This document shows, piece after piece, positions 38,245 to 48,806 of a stretch of 64,000 nucleotides of DNA (within the stretch, counting starts at the first letter, position 1; the number at the start of each line of letters is the position of its first letter). The DNA is from Zoogloea dura (GTDB lineage: Bacteria > Pseudomonadota > Gammaproteobacteria > Burkholderiales > Rhodocyclaceae). A program made the position numbers and the translations under genes. The notes below the pieces were generated by a model that was given only the letters and a program-made list of their open reading frames with translations, searched no databases and had not been told where the DNA came from. Where the stretch lies: contig NZ_JABBGA010000009.1 of the NCBI RefSeq assembly GCF_012927165.1, positions 124,001 through 188,000 of the forward strand, in the 5' to 3' direction.

Positions 38245-39162
38245 TCATTGTGATTCTTCGGGCCAGTAAAGTCGCTTGGGGTTGTCCACAAGCAGCTTCT
38301 GCTGCAGCTCGGCGGTGGGCGCCACGTGGGGGATGAAATCCACCAGCAGGCCGTCGTCGGGCATGTGGTCCTTGAGGTTGGGGTGCGGCCAGTCGGTGCC
38401 CCACAGCACGCGGTCGGGGAACGCCTCGACAACGCGGCGGGCGAAGGGCACCACGTCCCGGTAGGCGCTCCGTTCCCCATCGAGGGCCCGGGGGCCGGTG
38501 ACGGACAGGCGCTCGGGGCAGCTCACCTTGCTCCACACGTTGCCGTGCTCGCGCATGAACTTGAGGAAGAGCTCGAACTCCGGCCCATCGACGGGCTTGC
38601 TCACGTCCGGGCGGCCCATGTGGTCCACCACCACGGTGGTCGGCAGCGCGGTGAAGAAGTCCCACAGCTCCGGCAGGTCCACCGCCTCGAAGTAGATCAC
38701 CACGTGCCAGCCCAGGGGGGCGATGCGGGCGGCGATCTCCATCAGCTCATCCTTGGGGGTGAAGTCCACCAGGCGCTTGACGAAGTTGAAGCGCACCCCG
38801 CGCACGCCGGCGGCATGGAGGTCGTGCAGTTCCTGGTTGGTGATGCTGCGCTTCACCGTGGCCACGCCGCGGGCCTTGCCGCCGGAGCTCTGCAGCGCAT
38901 CCACCAGGGCCCGGTTGTCAGCGCCGTGGCAGGTGGCCTGCACGATCACGTTGCGCTCGAAACCCAGGTGGTCGCGCAGGGCGAAGAGCTGGTGCTTGGA
39001 GGCATCGCACGGGGTGTATTTGCGCTCCGGGGCGAAGGGAAACTCTGCCCCCGGGCCGAACACGTGGCAGTGGGCATCGACAGCGCCGGCGGGCAGCTGG
39101 AAGCGGGGCTTGGACGGGCCGGAGAACCAGTCGAGCCAGCCGGGGGTCTTGGTGAATTCCAT
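38245..39162 (-). CDS. ligI: 2-pyrone-4,6-dicarboxylate hydrolase
   Basis: A 305-residue amidohydrolase, LigI/PmdD, which opens the pyrone ring to 4-oxalomesaconate. It carries VDAHCHVFGPGAEFPFAPER near the N-terminus, VVVDHMGRPDV in the middle and the final Asp region VLWGTDWPHPNLKDHMPDDG. These are the signature metal-independent active-site regions of the family. It sits between ligK (12-bp gap) and ligA (53-bp gap). Confidence 0.94.
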   Translation of the reverse strand: MEFTKTPGWLDWFSGPSKPRFQLPAGAVDAHCHVFGPGAEFPFAPERKYTPCDASKHQLFALRDHLGFERNVIVQATCHGADNRALVDALQSSGGKARGVATVKRSITNQELHDLHAAGVRGVRFNFVKRLVDFTPKDELMEIAARIAPLGWHVVIYFEAVDLPELWDFFTALPTTVVVDHMGRPDVSKPVDGPEFELFLKFMREHGNVWSKVSCPERLSVTGPRALDGERSAYRDVVPFARRVVEAFPDRVLWGTDWPHPNLKDHMPDDGLLVDFIPHVAPTAELQQKLLVDNPKRLYWPEESQ

Positions 39163-39174
39163 GTCTGTCCCGCC

Positions 39175-39870
39175 TTAGTCGATGTACTTCAGGCCCGCTT
39201 TCGCGAGGGGCTCGCGCAGCGAGTACATGTCCAGGCCCAGCTCGCCGGCGGCGAAGCGGGCGCGCTTGGCGGTCTCGTTGTTCTCGCGGGCCTCGGCGGC
39301 ATCGGCCACCTGCTGGGCGATGGCGGCGGGCACCACCACCACGCCGTCGTCGTCTGCGATCACCACATCACCCGGGTTGACCACCGCACCGGCACACACC
39401 ACCGGCACATTCACCGAGCCCAGGGTGGCGCGGGTGCAGCCCTTGGCATGGATGGCCCGGCTGAACACCGGAAAGCCCATGGCGGTGAGGTCCTTGACGT
39501 CGCGCACGCCGCCGTCGATGACCAGGCCCCGGGCACCGCGGGACTGGTAGGAGGTGGCCAGCAGGTCGCCGAAGAAGCCGTCGGTGCTGTCGGCGGTGCA
39601 CGCCGCCACCACCACGTCGCCCGGCTGGATCTGCTCGGCGGCCACGTGCAGCATCCAGTTGTCGCCCGGCTGCATCAGCACGGTGACGGCGGGGCCACAC
39701 AGGTGGGCGCCGGTGTGGATCGGGCGGATGTTCGGCTTCATCAGGCCGACGCGGCCCATCGCTTCGTGGATGGTGGCCACGCCGAAGCGCGACAGCTTTG
39801 CAACGGCAGCCGGGTCGGCGCGCTCGATGTGGCGCTTGACGACGCCGAGGGTGTTCATGGGGAGGGTCAT
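39175..39870 (-). CDS. ligK: 4-carboxy-4-hydroxy-2-oxoadipate aldolase
   Basis: A 231-residue class II aldolase of the HMG/CHA type (LigK/PmdF), splitting 4-carboxy-4-hydroxy-2-oxoadipate into pyruvate and oxaloacetate, and often decarboxylating oxaloacetate too. Family marks are VATIHEAMGRVGLM, LATSYQSRGARGLVIDGGVR, with the active-site Arg and Asp, and GDVVIADDDGVVVVP. The ATG at 39870 has AGGAGAC seven bases upstream, preferred to the internal ATG at 39858. The last step of the pathway; lies between ligJ and ligI. Confidence 0.94.
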   Translation of the reverse strand: MTLPMNTLGVVKRHIERADPAAVAKLSRFGVATIHEAMGRVGLMKPNIRPIHTGAHLCGPAVTVLMQPGDNWMLHVAAEQIQPGDVVVAACTADSTDGFFGDLLATSYQSRGARGLVIDGGVRDVKDLTAMGFPVFSRAIHAKGCTRATLGSVNVPVVCAGAVVNPGDVVIADDDGVVVVPAAIAQQVADAAEARENNETAKRARFAAGELGLDMYSLREPLAKAGLKYID

Positions 39871-39911
39871 CTGGAGTCTCCTGGTTTTCTGTGTGAATCG
39901 ATGCGGGGCAA

Positions 39912-40940
39912 TCAGAGGCCCTTGGCCTTCAGCGCACTGTCGAGGCGCGGATAGACGCGGCGGGCATTGCCTTCGTACACCTTGAAGCGCTCCTCGGCGG
40001 AGAGGTTCAGGGTGCCTTCGATGTAGCGCTTGGTGTCGTCGTAGTAGTGGCCCGTCTCCGGGTCGATGCCGCGCACGGCGCCGATCATTTCCGAGGCGAA
40101 CAGGATGTTGTCCACCGGGATCACCTTGGTCAGCAGGTCGATGCCGGGCTGGTGATAGACGCAGGTGTCGAAGAAGATGTTGCCCAGCAGATGCTCCGTG
40201 AGCAGCGGTTTCTTCAGCTCCTGGGCCAGCCCGCGGAAGCGGCCCCAGTGGTAGGGCACCGCACCGCCACCGTGGGGGATCACGAACCTGAGGGTCGGGA
40301 AGTCCTTGAACAGGTCGGAGGTGAGGCACTGCATGAAGGCGGTGGTGTCCGCATTCAGGTAGTGGGCGCCGGTGGTGTGGAAGGCGCAGTTGCAGCTGGT
40401 GGACACGTGCACCATGGCCGGGATGTCGTACTCCACCATCTTCTCGTAGAGGGGGTACCAGTGGCGGTCGGACAGCGGTGGGCTGGTCCAGTGGCCGCCG
40501 GACGGGTCCGGGTTGAGGTTGATGCCGACGTTGCCGTATTCCTCGACGCACTTGACCAGCTCGGGGATGCAGCTGGCCGGATCGACGCCCGGGCTCTGCG
40601 GCAACATGGCGGCGCCGATGAAGTTGTCGGGGAAGAGCTGGCTGACCCGGTAGCACAGCTCATTGCAGATGGCCGCCCAGGTGGCGCTGACATTGAAGTC
40701 GCCGATGTGGTGGGCCATGAAGCTGGCCCGTGGCGAGAAGATGGTGAGGTCGGAGCCCCGCTCCTTCATCAGGCGCAGCTGGTTGCTCTCGATGGTCTCG
40801 CGCAGCTCGTCGTCGCTGATCTTCAGCTCCGAGACCTTCGGCATCGCCGACGGGTCCTTGATGCCGGCGATCTGGCGGTTGCGCCACGCCTCCAGCGCCT
40901 TCGGTGCCGTCGTGTAGTGGCCGTGGATGTCGATGATCAT
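39912..40940 (-). CDS. ligJ: 4-oxalomesaconate hydratase
   Basis: A 342-residue amidohydrolase-fold hydratase (LigJ/PmdE) that adds water to 4-oxalomesaconate. Zinc-site residues appear in MIIDIHGHYTTAPKALEAW, and in VIPHGGGAVPYHWGRFRGL and the later FASEMIGAVRGIDP. The ATG at 40940 has AGGAGAG upstream. First gene of the operon ligJ-K-I-A-B-C; 285 bp separate it from the divergent pobA, with a LysR-type palindrome in between. Confidence 0.93.
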   Translation of the reverse strand: MIIDIHGHYTTAPKALEAWRNRQIAGIKDPSAMPKVSELKISDDELRETIESNQLRLMKERGSDLTIFSPRASFMAHHIGDFNVSATWAAICNELCYRVSQLFPDNFIGAAMLPQSPGVDPASCIPELVKCVEEYGNVGINLNPDPSGGHWTSPPLSDRHWYPLYEKMVEYDIPAMVHVSTSCNCAFHTTGAHYLNADTTAFMQCLTSDLFKDFPTLRFVIPHGGGAVPYHWGRFRGLAQELKKPLLTEHLLGNIFFDTCVYHQPGIDLLTKVIPVDNILFASEMIGAVRGIDPETGHYYDDTKRYIEGTLNLSAEERFKVYEGNARRVYPRLDSALKAKGL

Positions 40941-41029
40941 GGTCTGGCTCTCCTGGGGCGGGGTGGGTATGCGTTGAGGTATGGGTGCCATTGTCGGTGC
41001 GCCCCGGTTCATTCAATAGCAAGCTGGCG

Positions 41030-41056
41030 CACTAGCAGATATCGCAACTTGCGATA
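41030..41056. promoter_or_regulatory. LysR-type operator between ligJ and pobA
   Basis: A 27-bp sequence made of CACTAGCAGA followed by TATCGCAACTTGCGATA (41040-41056), a perfect 17-bp palindrome with the T-N11-A core of LysR boxes. It is identical at 20 of 27 positions to a site before galD (46736-46762). It lies 90 bp before ligJ and 170 bp before pobA. Confidence 0.7.
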
Positions 41057-41150
41057 ACGGACACCGCCAGGCCCTCTTCCGGCAAGACGTTCAAAAAGTC
41101 CAAGTCCGCCTGCCTTTTCGTCCATTCACGCTGCTCCGCCCTGTCCTTAG

Positions 41151-42422
<1,272 letters not shown>

Positions 42423-42448
42423 TCCAGCAGCCGAGCCATACAGGAATG

Positions 42449-42461
42449 CGCTAGCAGCTAT
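42449..42461. promoter_or_regulatory. Half-copy of the ligJ/galD operator, before pobR
   Basis: CGCTAGCAGCTAT matches the left half CACTA(G/A)CAG(A/C)TAT of the two LysR-type sites, differing only at position 2. The palindromic right half is missing. It lies 91 bp before the AraC-type gene. Confidence 0.4.
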
Positions 42462-42551
42462 GTGACCTGGGCGCTTCCGGCGCCGCGCGGCGAGAGGCAC
42501 ACTGCCTTGCCGCGCGGCTCTCCGCCGTGGCCGGCCAGCCGGAGTGCCGCA

Positions 42552-43436
42552 ATGTCCATGTCGATGTCCATTCCCAACTTCAGCCTCTACGGCGACCCGG
42601 CGCAGAGCGCGCCGGAGCTGTTCCACATCGAGGACATCTCGTCGCGCAGCCGCGGCCTCGACTGGGAGATCCAGCCGCACATCCACAAAGGGATCTACCA
42701 GATCGTGTGGATCGCCGACGGCCACGCCCGCATCACCCTCGACACCGGCCGGCGCGAGGCCGACGGCCCCGTCGCGGTGGCCATTCCGCCCGGCACCGTG
42801 CATGGCTTCAGCTTCTCCCCGGAGACCCGCGGCTGGGTCCTGACCCTGGGCGGCCACGGCCTGCTCGACGGCGACCTGGCCCGCACCGGGGATGCCCTGC
42901 GGACGCTCTTCAGCGCCCCGGTGGTGCTGCCCCTGGCCCGGGACGACAGCACGGCAACCCGCCTCGGGACGCTCTTCGAGGAGCTCACCGCCAGCTTCCT
43001 GACCCCCGGCCTCGGCGGCTCCCCCGTCCTGCACTGGCTCAGCCAGGCGATCCTGTGGCACCTGTCCCAGGCCCTGGTCCGCGACGAGGCCGCCAACCCG
43101 CGGGCATCCGGCCACCAGGCGCTGTTCACCCGCTTCGCCCTGCTGGTCGAGGCCCACCATACCGAGCACTGGCCGGTGGCCCGCTACGCTGCCCAGCTGG
43201 GCATGAGCAGCCCGCGCCTGAACCGCCTGACCCGGGAACAGTGCGGGCTCACCGCCCTCGACATGATCCACGAGCGGGTCACCCGCGAGGCCTGCCGCCA
43301 GCTCCTGTACACCACCGAGCCGGTCACCGCGGTAGCCGCCGGCCTGGGCTTCGACGACCCGGCCTACTTCTGCCGCTTCATCAAGCGCCGCACCGGGCTC
43401 AGCCCGTCCCTGTACCGGCACAGCCAGGGGGAGTGA
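42552..43436 (+). CDS. AraC-family regulator, PobR-like
   Basis: A 294-residue AraC/XylS regulator. The N-terminal cupin-like effector domain (about residues 15-100) has QPHIHKGIYQIVWIADGHA; the C-terminal double helix-turn-helix (about 195-290) has YAAQLGMSSPRLNRL and FDDPAYFCRFIKRRTGLSP. The ATG at 42552 has GGAG upstream. It follows pobA by 129 bp on the same strand, where AraC-type PobR/PobC activators of pobA are common, so 4-hydroxybenzoate is the probable inducer. Confidence 0.86.
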   Translation: MSMSMSIPNFSLYGDPAQSAPELFHIEDISSRSRGLDWEIQPHIHKGIYQIVWIADGHARITLDTGRREADGPVAVAIPPGTVHGFSFSPETRGWVLTLGGHGLLDGDLARTGDALRTLFSAPVVLPLARDDSTATRLGTLFEELTASFLTPGLGGSPVLHWLSQAILWHLSQALVRDEAANPRASGHQALFTRFALLVEAHHTEHWPVARYAAQLGMSSPRLNRLTREQCGLTALDMIHERVTREACRQLLYTTEPVTAVAAGLGFDDPAYFCRFIKRRTGLSPSLYRHSQGE

Positions 43437-43500
43437 GGCCCTGCCCAGCGGCCGCCGATTGGGCGACAATGCGGCCGCTGCCCTTACCGAGACACCCCAC

Positions 43501-44058
43501 ATGAGCGCAAGCCCGACTGCCGCCTCCCCCATCAGCCGCATCGCCAAACGCAAGGCCAAGCCCGGCTGCGAATCCGCCTACGAGGCCGTGGTGCGCGGCA
43601 TGTTCGCCGAGACCGGCAAGTTCCCCGGCTTTCTCGGCGCCGACCTGATCCCGCCCCAGGGGCCCGATGAGGTCTACCAGGTCGTCATGCGCTTCGCCTC
43701 CCAGGCCGACCTCGACCGCTGGGACGCCTCCGAAGCCCGCCAGCAATGGCACGAGCGCCTCAGCACGGTGGCCGACGGCGACCCCGACTACCGCTTGTTG
43801 ACCGGCCTGGAAGCCTGGTTTGCGCTGCCTGCGGCACCCGGCAACCAGCCTCCGGTGCGCTGGAAGATGGCCGCGCTGACCTGGCTGGGGATCTTCCCGA
43901 CGGTGTCACTGCTGCTCTTCTTTGTCGCGCCGCTGCTGGGCGCCCTGCCCTTCCTGGTCCGCACCGCGATCATCACCGGGCTTGCCGTGCTGATGATGAC
44001 CTGGCTGGTCATGCCCCGCCTGGTCGGCCGGTTCAAGGGCTGGCTCACACGTACTTGA
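43501..44058 (+). CDS. ABM-domain protein with two membrane helices
   Basis: A 185-residue protein. Residues about 10-105 form an antibiotic-biosynthesis-monooxygenase (ABM) ferredoxin-like domain (KPGCESAYEAVVRGMFAETG). Two membrane helices follow (about 120-140 and 147-168), ending in a basic tail. This ABM plus TM layout is widespread and uncharacterised. It follows the AraC gene by 64 bp and ends at a strong hairpin. A quinone or haem oxygenase role is possible but not shown. Confidence 0.8.
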   Translation: MSASPTAASPISRIAKRKAKPGCESAYEAVVRGMFAETGKFPGFLGADLIPPQGPDEVYQVVMRFASQADLDRWDASEARQQWHERLSTVADGDPDYRLLTGLEAWFALPAAPGNQPPVRWKMAALTWLGIFPTVSLLLFFVAPLLGALPFLVRTAIITGLAVLMMTWLVMPRLVGRFKGWLTRT

Positions 44059-44070
44059 TGATGATTCAAT

Positions 44071-44104
44071 GACAAAGAGCCCGGATCTCTCCGGGCTCTT
44101 TGTC
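44071..44104. terminator. Bidirectional terminator between convergent genes
   Basis: A perfect 15-bp stem (GACAAAGAGCCCGGA with TCCGGGCTCTTTGTC) with a TCTC loop lies between the ABM-domain gene and the convergent MFS gene. T-rich positions lie within the stem on each strand. Confidence 0.82.
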
Positions 44105-44133
44105 AGGCAGCTCCGATCAAGCCTGTCACCGCC

Positions 44134-45507
44134 TCAGTGGGCCGCCACCTCCGTGGCCTTGCCGCGTCCATTGCCTCCATTGCCAGCCTTCTCCGGGTGC
44201 ACCGCCTGCTTGACCAGCAGGGCCGCCACGGCGATGAAGGCCGGGATGGCGACCACCGTGAAGATCTGGTCGAAGCGCATCTGCATGGCCGACAGCTGGG
44301 CCACCAGGAAAGAACCGGCGATCCCGCCGAAGCGGCCGATGCCGAGCATCCAGGCCACCCCGGTGGCCCGTCCGCGGGTCGGGTAGAAGGCCGCCGCCAG
44401 GGCCGGCATCGACGACTGGGCGGTGTTCATGATCGCCCCTGCGCCGAACACCACGGCCACCAGCAGGCCCACGTTGCCGACCACCTGGCCGATGGCGAAG
44501 ATCGCCAGCGCGGTGAGGGCGTAACCGATGGCGATCACCCGGTTGGCGTTGAAGCGGTCCATCAGCCAGCCGAACAGGATGGCGCCGACGCCGCCCAGCG
44601 GGAACAGGGCCGAGATCAGGGTCGCATCGCGGGGCGCCAGGCCGGCATCCTTGAACAGCACCGGCATCCAGTTGATCAGCGCATAGAAGATCACCAGGCC
44701 CATGAAATAGGCCACCCACAGGGACACCGAGCCGACCACGTAGGCCCGCGACAGCACCACCCCCACGCCGCTGCCGGCCGACCCGGCGGCCGACTGCTCG
44801 CTCAGCACGAAGCGCCCGGCATTGGCCGCCGAGGCACCGATACGCGCCAGCACCGCCCGGATGCGCTCCACCGGGAAGCCCTTGGCCACCATGTAGCGCA
44901 CCGACTCCGGCAGCAGGAAGAGCAGCGCCACGGTGAGCACCAGCGGGGCGATGCCGCCCAGCAGCAGCACGCTGCGCCAGCCCCACTGGGGGATCATCCA
45001 GGCCGCCAGGAAGCCGCCCAGGGAGGCCCCCAGCGGAAAGCCGCAGAACATGGCGTTGGTGAGGGTGGCGCGCCGCGCACCGGGGCAGTACTCGCTCATC
45101 AGCGTCACCGCGTTGGGCATCGCCGCGCCCAGGCCGATGCCGGTGATGAAGCGCAGCACGGTCAGCTCGGTCAGGCTTGAGGCGAAGGACGAGGCCAGGC
45201 AGGCCACACCGAACAGCAGCACCGAGGCGACCAGCAGGCGCTTGCGGCCGAAGCGGTCGGCCAGCGGACCGGCCGACAGGGCGCCGGCGGCCAGGCCGAA
45301 CAGCGCCGCGCTGAGCACCGGCGCCAGGGCCGGCTTGGACACACCCCACTCCTTGATCAGCGAGGGCGCGATGTAGCCGATGGCGGCGGTGTCGAAACCG
45401 TCCAGCAGCACGATGAAGAAACACAGCCCGAAGACCAGCCACTGGAAGCCGGAAAACGGGTGCTGGTCGAGGAACTGCTGGACGTCCACGTCCTGGTTGC
45501 GGGTCAT
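44134..45507 (-). CDS. Aromatic acid:H+ symporter, PcaK/PmdK type MFS
   Basis: A 457-residue, 12-helix MFS carrier of the AAHS family, which import 4-hydroxybenzoate, protocatechuate and related acids. The family signature DGFDTAAIGYIAPSL in helix 1 and GPLADRFGRKRLL between helices 2 and 3 are present. The ATG at 45507 has AAGGAGA upstream. It lies 99 bp after galD on the same strand and is probably co-transcribed, equal to pmdUK of Comamonas. Confidence 0.9.
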   Translation of the reverse strand: MTRNQDVDVQQFLDQHPFSGFQWLVFGLCFFIVLLDGFDTAAIGYIAPSLIKEWGVSKPALAPVLSAALFGLAAGALSAGPLADRFGRKRLLVASVLLFGVACLASSFASSLTELTVLRFITGIGLGAAMPNAVTLMSEYCPGARRATLTNAMFCGFPLGASLGGFLAAWMIPQWGWRSVLLLGGIAPLVLTVALLFLLPESVRYMVAKGFPVERIRAVLARIGASAANAGRFVLSEQSAAGSAGSGVGVVLSRAYVVGSVSLWVAYFMGLVIFYALINWMPVLFKDAGLAPRDATLISALFPLGGVGAILFGWLMDRFNANRVIAIGYALTALAIFAIGQVVGNVGLLVAVVFGAGAIMNTAQSSMPALAAAFYPTRGRATGVAWMLGIGRFGGIAGSFLVAQLSAMQMRFDQIFTVVAIPAFIAVAALLVKQAVHPEKAGNGGNGRGKATEVAAH

Positions 45508-45606
45508 TGTTTGTCTCCTTGCCACGCCCGCAGGGGCGCAGCCATTCGCGGATTATTTATGGGTTTTATTGTTGCGCCTTGCGGCGTTCAGGCTTTTTTT
45601 GCCTGC

Positions 45607-46689
45607 TCAACCCTTCCACACCGCCGACGGCACCATGACCTCGCCCCGCATGATCAGGCGGGCCGTGCGCAGCAAGGCTGCGCGGGTGACGTTTTGCGGG
45701 TTGGCGGAGTCGAGTTCCAGCTCCACCGAAAACTCCCCGGTGGGGTGTTCGACGGAAACGGATCTGACGGCACCGCCCGGAACGCGGGCGATGCCTTCCG
45801 TCACCGAGCCATCCAGCACGCAGGCGGTGGCCACGGTGACCGCTGCCAGCACGCCGATGGCGTCGTGGCAGACATGGGGAATGAAGCTGCGGGTGGTGAG
45901 GCTGCCGCCATCGCGGGGCGGTGCCACCAGGGTCATCTTGGGATAGTTGCGCTGGGTCACGTCGCCCAGGCCCATGGCGTGGCCGCAGGCGATGCGCAGG
46001 CGCTCCAGGCGATCCTTCAGTTCGGTGTCGGCGTTCATCTCGGCCACGCTCTCGTAGCCCGTGCGGCCCACATCGGCGGCCCGCAGGATGACCAGCGGCA
46101 TGCCGTTGTCGATGCAGCTCACCTCCAGCCCGTCGATCAGGTCACGGACCTTGCCGGTGGGCAGCAGGCCGGAACACACCGACCCGGCGGTATCCAGGAA
46201 GTTGATGGTGATCGGCGATGAACTCCCGGGCACGCCGTCGATGCGCGCCTCCCCCTCGTACTCCACCCGGCCGCCGGGGGTGGCCACGGTGATGTCGCAC
46301 TGCATGTCGGTATTGAGGGTCAGCACGCGGAAGGTGCTGGTCTCGCCACGGGCCTCGAGCAGGCCGGACTCCAGGGCAAAGGGCACCACCGCGGCCAGCA
46401 TGTTGCCGCAGTTGGGGGTGGTGTCCACGGTGTCCTTATCAGGCTGCAGCTGGGCGAACAGGAACTCCAGGTCCACCCCCGGCAGGGTGCTGGTCGACAC
46501 GATGCCGACCTTGCTGGTGAGGGGGTGGGCGCCGCCCAGGCCGTCGATCTGGCGCCGGTCGGGCGAGCCCATCACGGCGAGCAGCACCTGGTCACGGGTG
46601 GCCATGTCGGCAGGCAGGTCCGAAGCCTTGAAGAAGGGCCCCCGGGAGGTGCCGCCGCGCATGAAGCAGGTTTTGATTGGCGTTTGCAT
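45607..46689 (-). CDS. galD: 4-oxalomesaconate tautomerase, PrpF family
   Basis: A 360-residue PrpF-fold isomerase, GalD/LigU/PmdU, which interconverts keto, enol and allylic isomers of 4-oxalomesaconate so that LigJ can act. It begins TPIKTCFMRGGTSRGPFF; the catalytic-region motif DTTPNCGNMLAAVVPFALES and the CSGLLPTGK block follow. The ATG at 46689 is preferred over the upstream one. A LysR-type site lies 47-73 bp before it and a LysR gene is divergent. It completes the 4,5-cleavage pathway. Confidence 0.9.
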   Translation of the reverse strand: MQTPIKTCFMRGGTSRGPFFKASDLPADMATRDQVLLAVMGSPDRRQIDGLGGAHPLTSKVGIVSTSTLPGVDLEFLFAQLQPDKDTVDTTPNCGNMLAAVVPFALESGLLEARGETSTFRVLTLNTDMQCDITVATPGGRVEYEGEARIDGVPGSSSPITINFLDTAGSVCSGLLPTGKVRDLIDGLEVSCIDNGMPLVILRAADVGRTGYESVAEMNADTELKDRLERLRIACGHAMGLGDVTQRNYPKMTLVAPPRDGGSLTTRSFIPHVCHDAIGVLAAVTVATACVLDGSVTEGIARVPGGAVRSVSVEHPTGEFSVELELDSANPQNVTRAALLRTARLIMRGEVMVPSAVWKG

Positions 46690-46735
46690 GGGCACATTCT
46701 TGCCCTGCACCCGTGCCGGCAATAGAAGCCCGGGC

Positions 46736-46762
46736 CACTAACAGCTATATCAGTTTGTGATA
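46736..46762. promoter_or_regulatory. LysR-type operator between galD and its regulator
   Basis: CACTAACAGC followed by TATATCAGTTTGTGATA; the right part contains the inverted repeat TATCA-N5-TGATA. It is 20/27 identical to the site before ligJ/pobA and lies 36 bp before the LysR start, the usual place for autoregulation. Confidence 0.7.
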
Positions 46763-46798
46763 CCTTAACCCAATCCATCCCGAACGCATCTGGCCACC

Positions 46799-47686
46799 AT
46801 GGACCTGAAACAGCTGGAGTATTTTGTGCGCGTGGCCGAACTGGGCAGCTTCACCCGCGCCTCCATCGTGCTCGACATCGCCCAGCCCGCCCTGAGCCGG
46901 CAGATCCGCCTGCTGGAGGTCGAGCTGCATCAGAACATCCTGCTGCGCAACGGCCGGGGGGTCACCCTGACCGAAGCCGGCAAGGTGCTGCTCGAGCACA
47001 GCCGCGGCATCCTGCACCAGGTGGAGCGGGCCCGCGAGGAAGTCGGCCGGGTGCGCGGCGCCCTCACCGGCCGGGTCGCCGTCGGTCTGCCGCCCAGCCT
47101 CGCCAAGCGCATCACCGTGCCCCTCACGCGGGCCTTCCGGGAGCGCTTGCCGGACGCATCCCTGTGCATCCGCGAGGGCCTGTCGATGACCATGCAGGAA
47201 TCCATCGTCTCCGGCCGGCTCGACATCGCCCTGGTCTACAACGCCACCCCGACGCCGGAAATCGACATCCAGCCCCTGCTCGACGAAGAACTCTTCCTGA
47301 TCCGCCGGGCCGAGGGCCAACTGCCCCGACCGGTCCCCCTCGACGAGGTGGCCGCCAGCCCGCTGATCGCCCCCAGCCGACCCAACGCCATCCGCATGCT
47401 GGTGGAGAGCACCCTCGCCAACGCCGGGCTGCGCCCGCGCATCGTCCTGGAGATCGACGGCGTCACCGCCATCCTCGACCTGGTGGCCGACGGCGCCGGC
47501 TGCGCAGTGCTGTCGCGCAATGCCATCTCCACCTCGGACAAGGGCGCCCAGCTCGTCGCCCACCCCATCACCCCCCCGCTGATGAGCCGCCTGTCCATCG
47601 CCGTCAGCGCCCAGCGTCCGGCCACTGCCACCCAGGCGGCCATGCAGGACATCATCCGGGAACTATTGGCGGGCTCGAAACACTGA
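46799..47686 (+). CDS. LysR-family regulator of protocatechuate genes
   Basis: A 295-residue LysR-type regulator of the Nac/CynR-like branch. The winged helix is about residues 1-60 ([20 protein letters not shown]), with the co-inducer domain after it. It is divergent from galD and next to an operator-like sequence that recurs before ligJ/pobA, so it is the best candidate for the activator of the split pmd-like regulon, comparable in role to LigR of Sphingobium. The inducer is probably protocatechuate or a ring-cleavage product. Confidence 0.87.
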   Translation: MDLKQLEYFVRVAELGSFTRASIVLDIAQPALSRQIRLLEVELHQNILLRNGRGVTLTEAGKVLLEHSRGILHQVERAREEVGRVRGALTGRVAVGLPPSLAKRITVPLTRAFRERLPDASLCIREGLSMTMQESIVSGRLDIALVYNATPTPEIDIQPLLDEELFLIRRAEGQLPRPVPLDEVAASPLIAPSRPNAIRMLVESTLANAGLRPRIVLEIDGVTAILDLVADGAGCAVLSRNAISTSDKGAQLVAHPITPPLMSRLSIAVSAQRPATATQAAMQDIIRELLAGSKH

Positions 47687-47753
47687 CAAGGCAGGATGCC
47701 AGCCCGGCACCTCTCTGGCACCATGCAGGCACTACAACGAAAAAACCCGAGCC

Positions 47754-48761
47754 ATGACCACCTCCCTCCCCGAGCCTTCCCTCCCGCTTTCCTTCCTTGA
47801 CCTGGTCGCCGTCCGCGAGGGCGGCACGGTGGCCGACGCCCTGGCCATCTCCCTGCGCACCGCCCGCCACGCCGAGGCCCTGGGCTTCAGCCGCTACTGG
47901 CTGGCCGAACACCACAACATGGCCGGCATCGCCAGCTCGGCCACCGCCGTGCTGGTGGGTCACATCGCCGGCGGCACCTCCACCATCCGGGTCGGCTCCG
48001 GCGGCGTGATGCTGCCCAACCATGCCCCCCTGGTGGTGGCCGAAGCCTTCGGCACCCTGGCCGAGCTCTTTCCCGGCCGCATCGACCTGGGCCTGGGCCG
48101 CGCCCCCGGCACCGACGGGCTGACCATGCGGGCCCTGCGCCGCGACCGTGTAGAGCGGGAAGAAGACTTCCCCCGCGACGTGGCCGAGCTGCAACAGCTG
48201 CTCGCCCCGGCCGAACCCGGCCAGCGCCTGATCGCCATGCCCGGCGCCGGCACCCGGGTGCCGATCTGGCTGCTCGGCTCCAGCCTGTTCTCGGCCCGCC
48301 TGGCCGCCGAGCGGGGCCTGCCCTATGCCTTCGCCTCGCACTTTGCGCCGCGCCTGCTGCTGCAGGCGGTGGACCTGTACCGGACCCACTTCCGCCCGTC
48401 GGAGCAGCTGGCCGAACCCTATGTGATCATTGGTGTGCCGCTGATCGCCGCGCCCACCGACGAAGAAGCCGAATACCTGGCCAGCAGCACCTTCCAGCGC
48501 GTGCTCGGCATCCTGCGCGGCGACCGCCGCCGCCTGCAGCCGCCCAAGGAGAACTTCATGGCCGGGCTGTCGGCAGAAGAACGCGCGGGCATTGCCGAAT
48601 TTTTGGGCGCCGCGGTGATCGGCGGCCCGGACACCGTGCGCGATGGCCTGGCCCGCCTGGTGGCCGCCACCGGCGCCGACGAGGTGATGCTGGTCAGCGA
48701 CGTCTTCGACGCCGACCTGCGCCTGCGCTGCCTGGACATCGCCGCCGCGGTACGGCCCTAA
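47754..48761 (+). CDS. Luciferase-like flavin-dependent oxidoreductase
   Basis: A 335-residue LLM-class (bacterial luciferase-like) TIM-barrel protein using FMNH2 or F420-like cofactors. Family features are [40 protein letters not shown] and [14 protein letters not shown]. It resembles the MsnO8/YhbW subgroup. It lies 67 bp after the LysR gene on the same strand. The substrate is unknown; a link to aromatic metabolism is only positional. Confidence 0.88.
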   Translation: MTTSLPEPSLPLSFLDLVAVREGGTVADALAISLRTARHAEALGFSRYWLAEHHNMAGIASSATAVLVGHIAGGTSTIRVGSGGVMLPNHAPLVVAEAFGTLAELFPGRIDLGLGRAPGTDGLTMRALRRDRVEREEDFPRDVAELQQLLAPAEPGQRLIAMPGAGTRVPIWLLGSSLFSARLAAERGLPYAFASHFAPRLLLQAVDLYRTHFRPSEQLAEPYVIIGVPLIAAPTDEEAEYLASSTFQRVLGILRGDRRRLQPPKENFMAGLSAEERAGIAEFLGAAVIGGPDTVRDGLARLVAATGADEVMLVSDVFDADLRLRCLDIAAAVRP

Positions 48762-48806
48762 ACCCCCTGCGCTCCTGAGCCCTGCTCCCCGGCCCCGGGC
48801 CGGCGC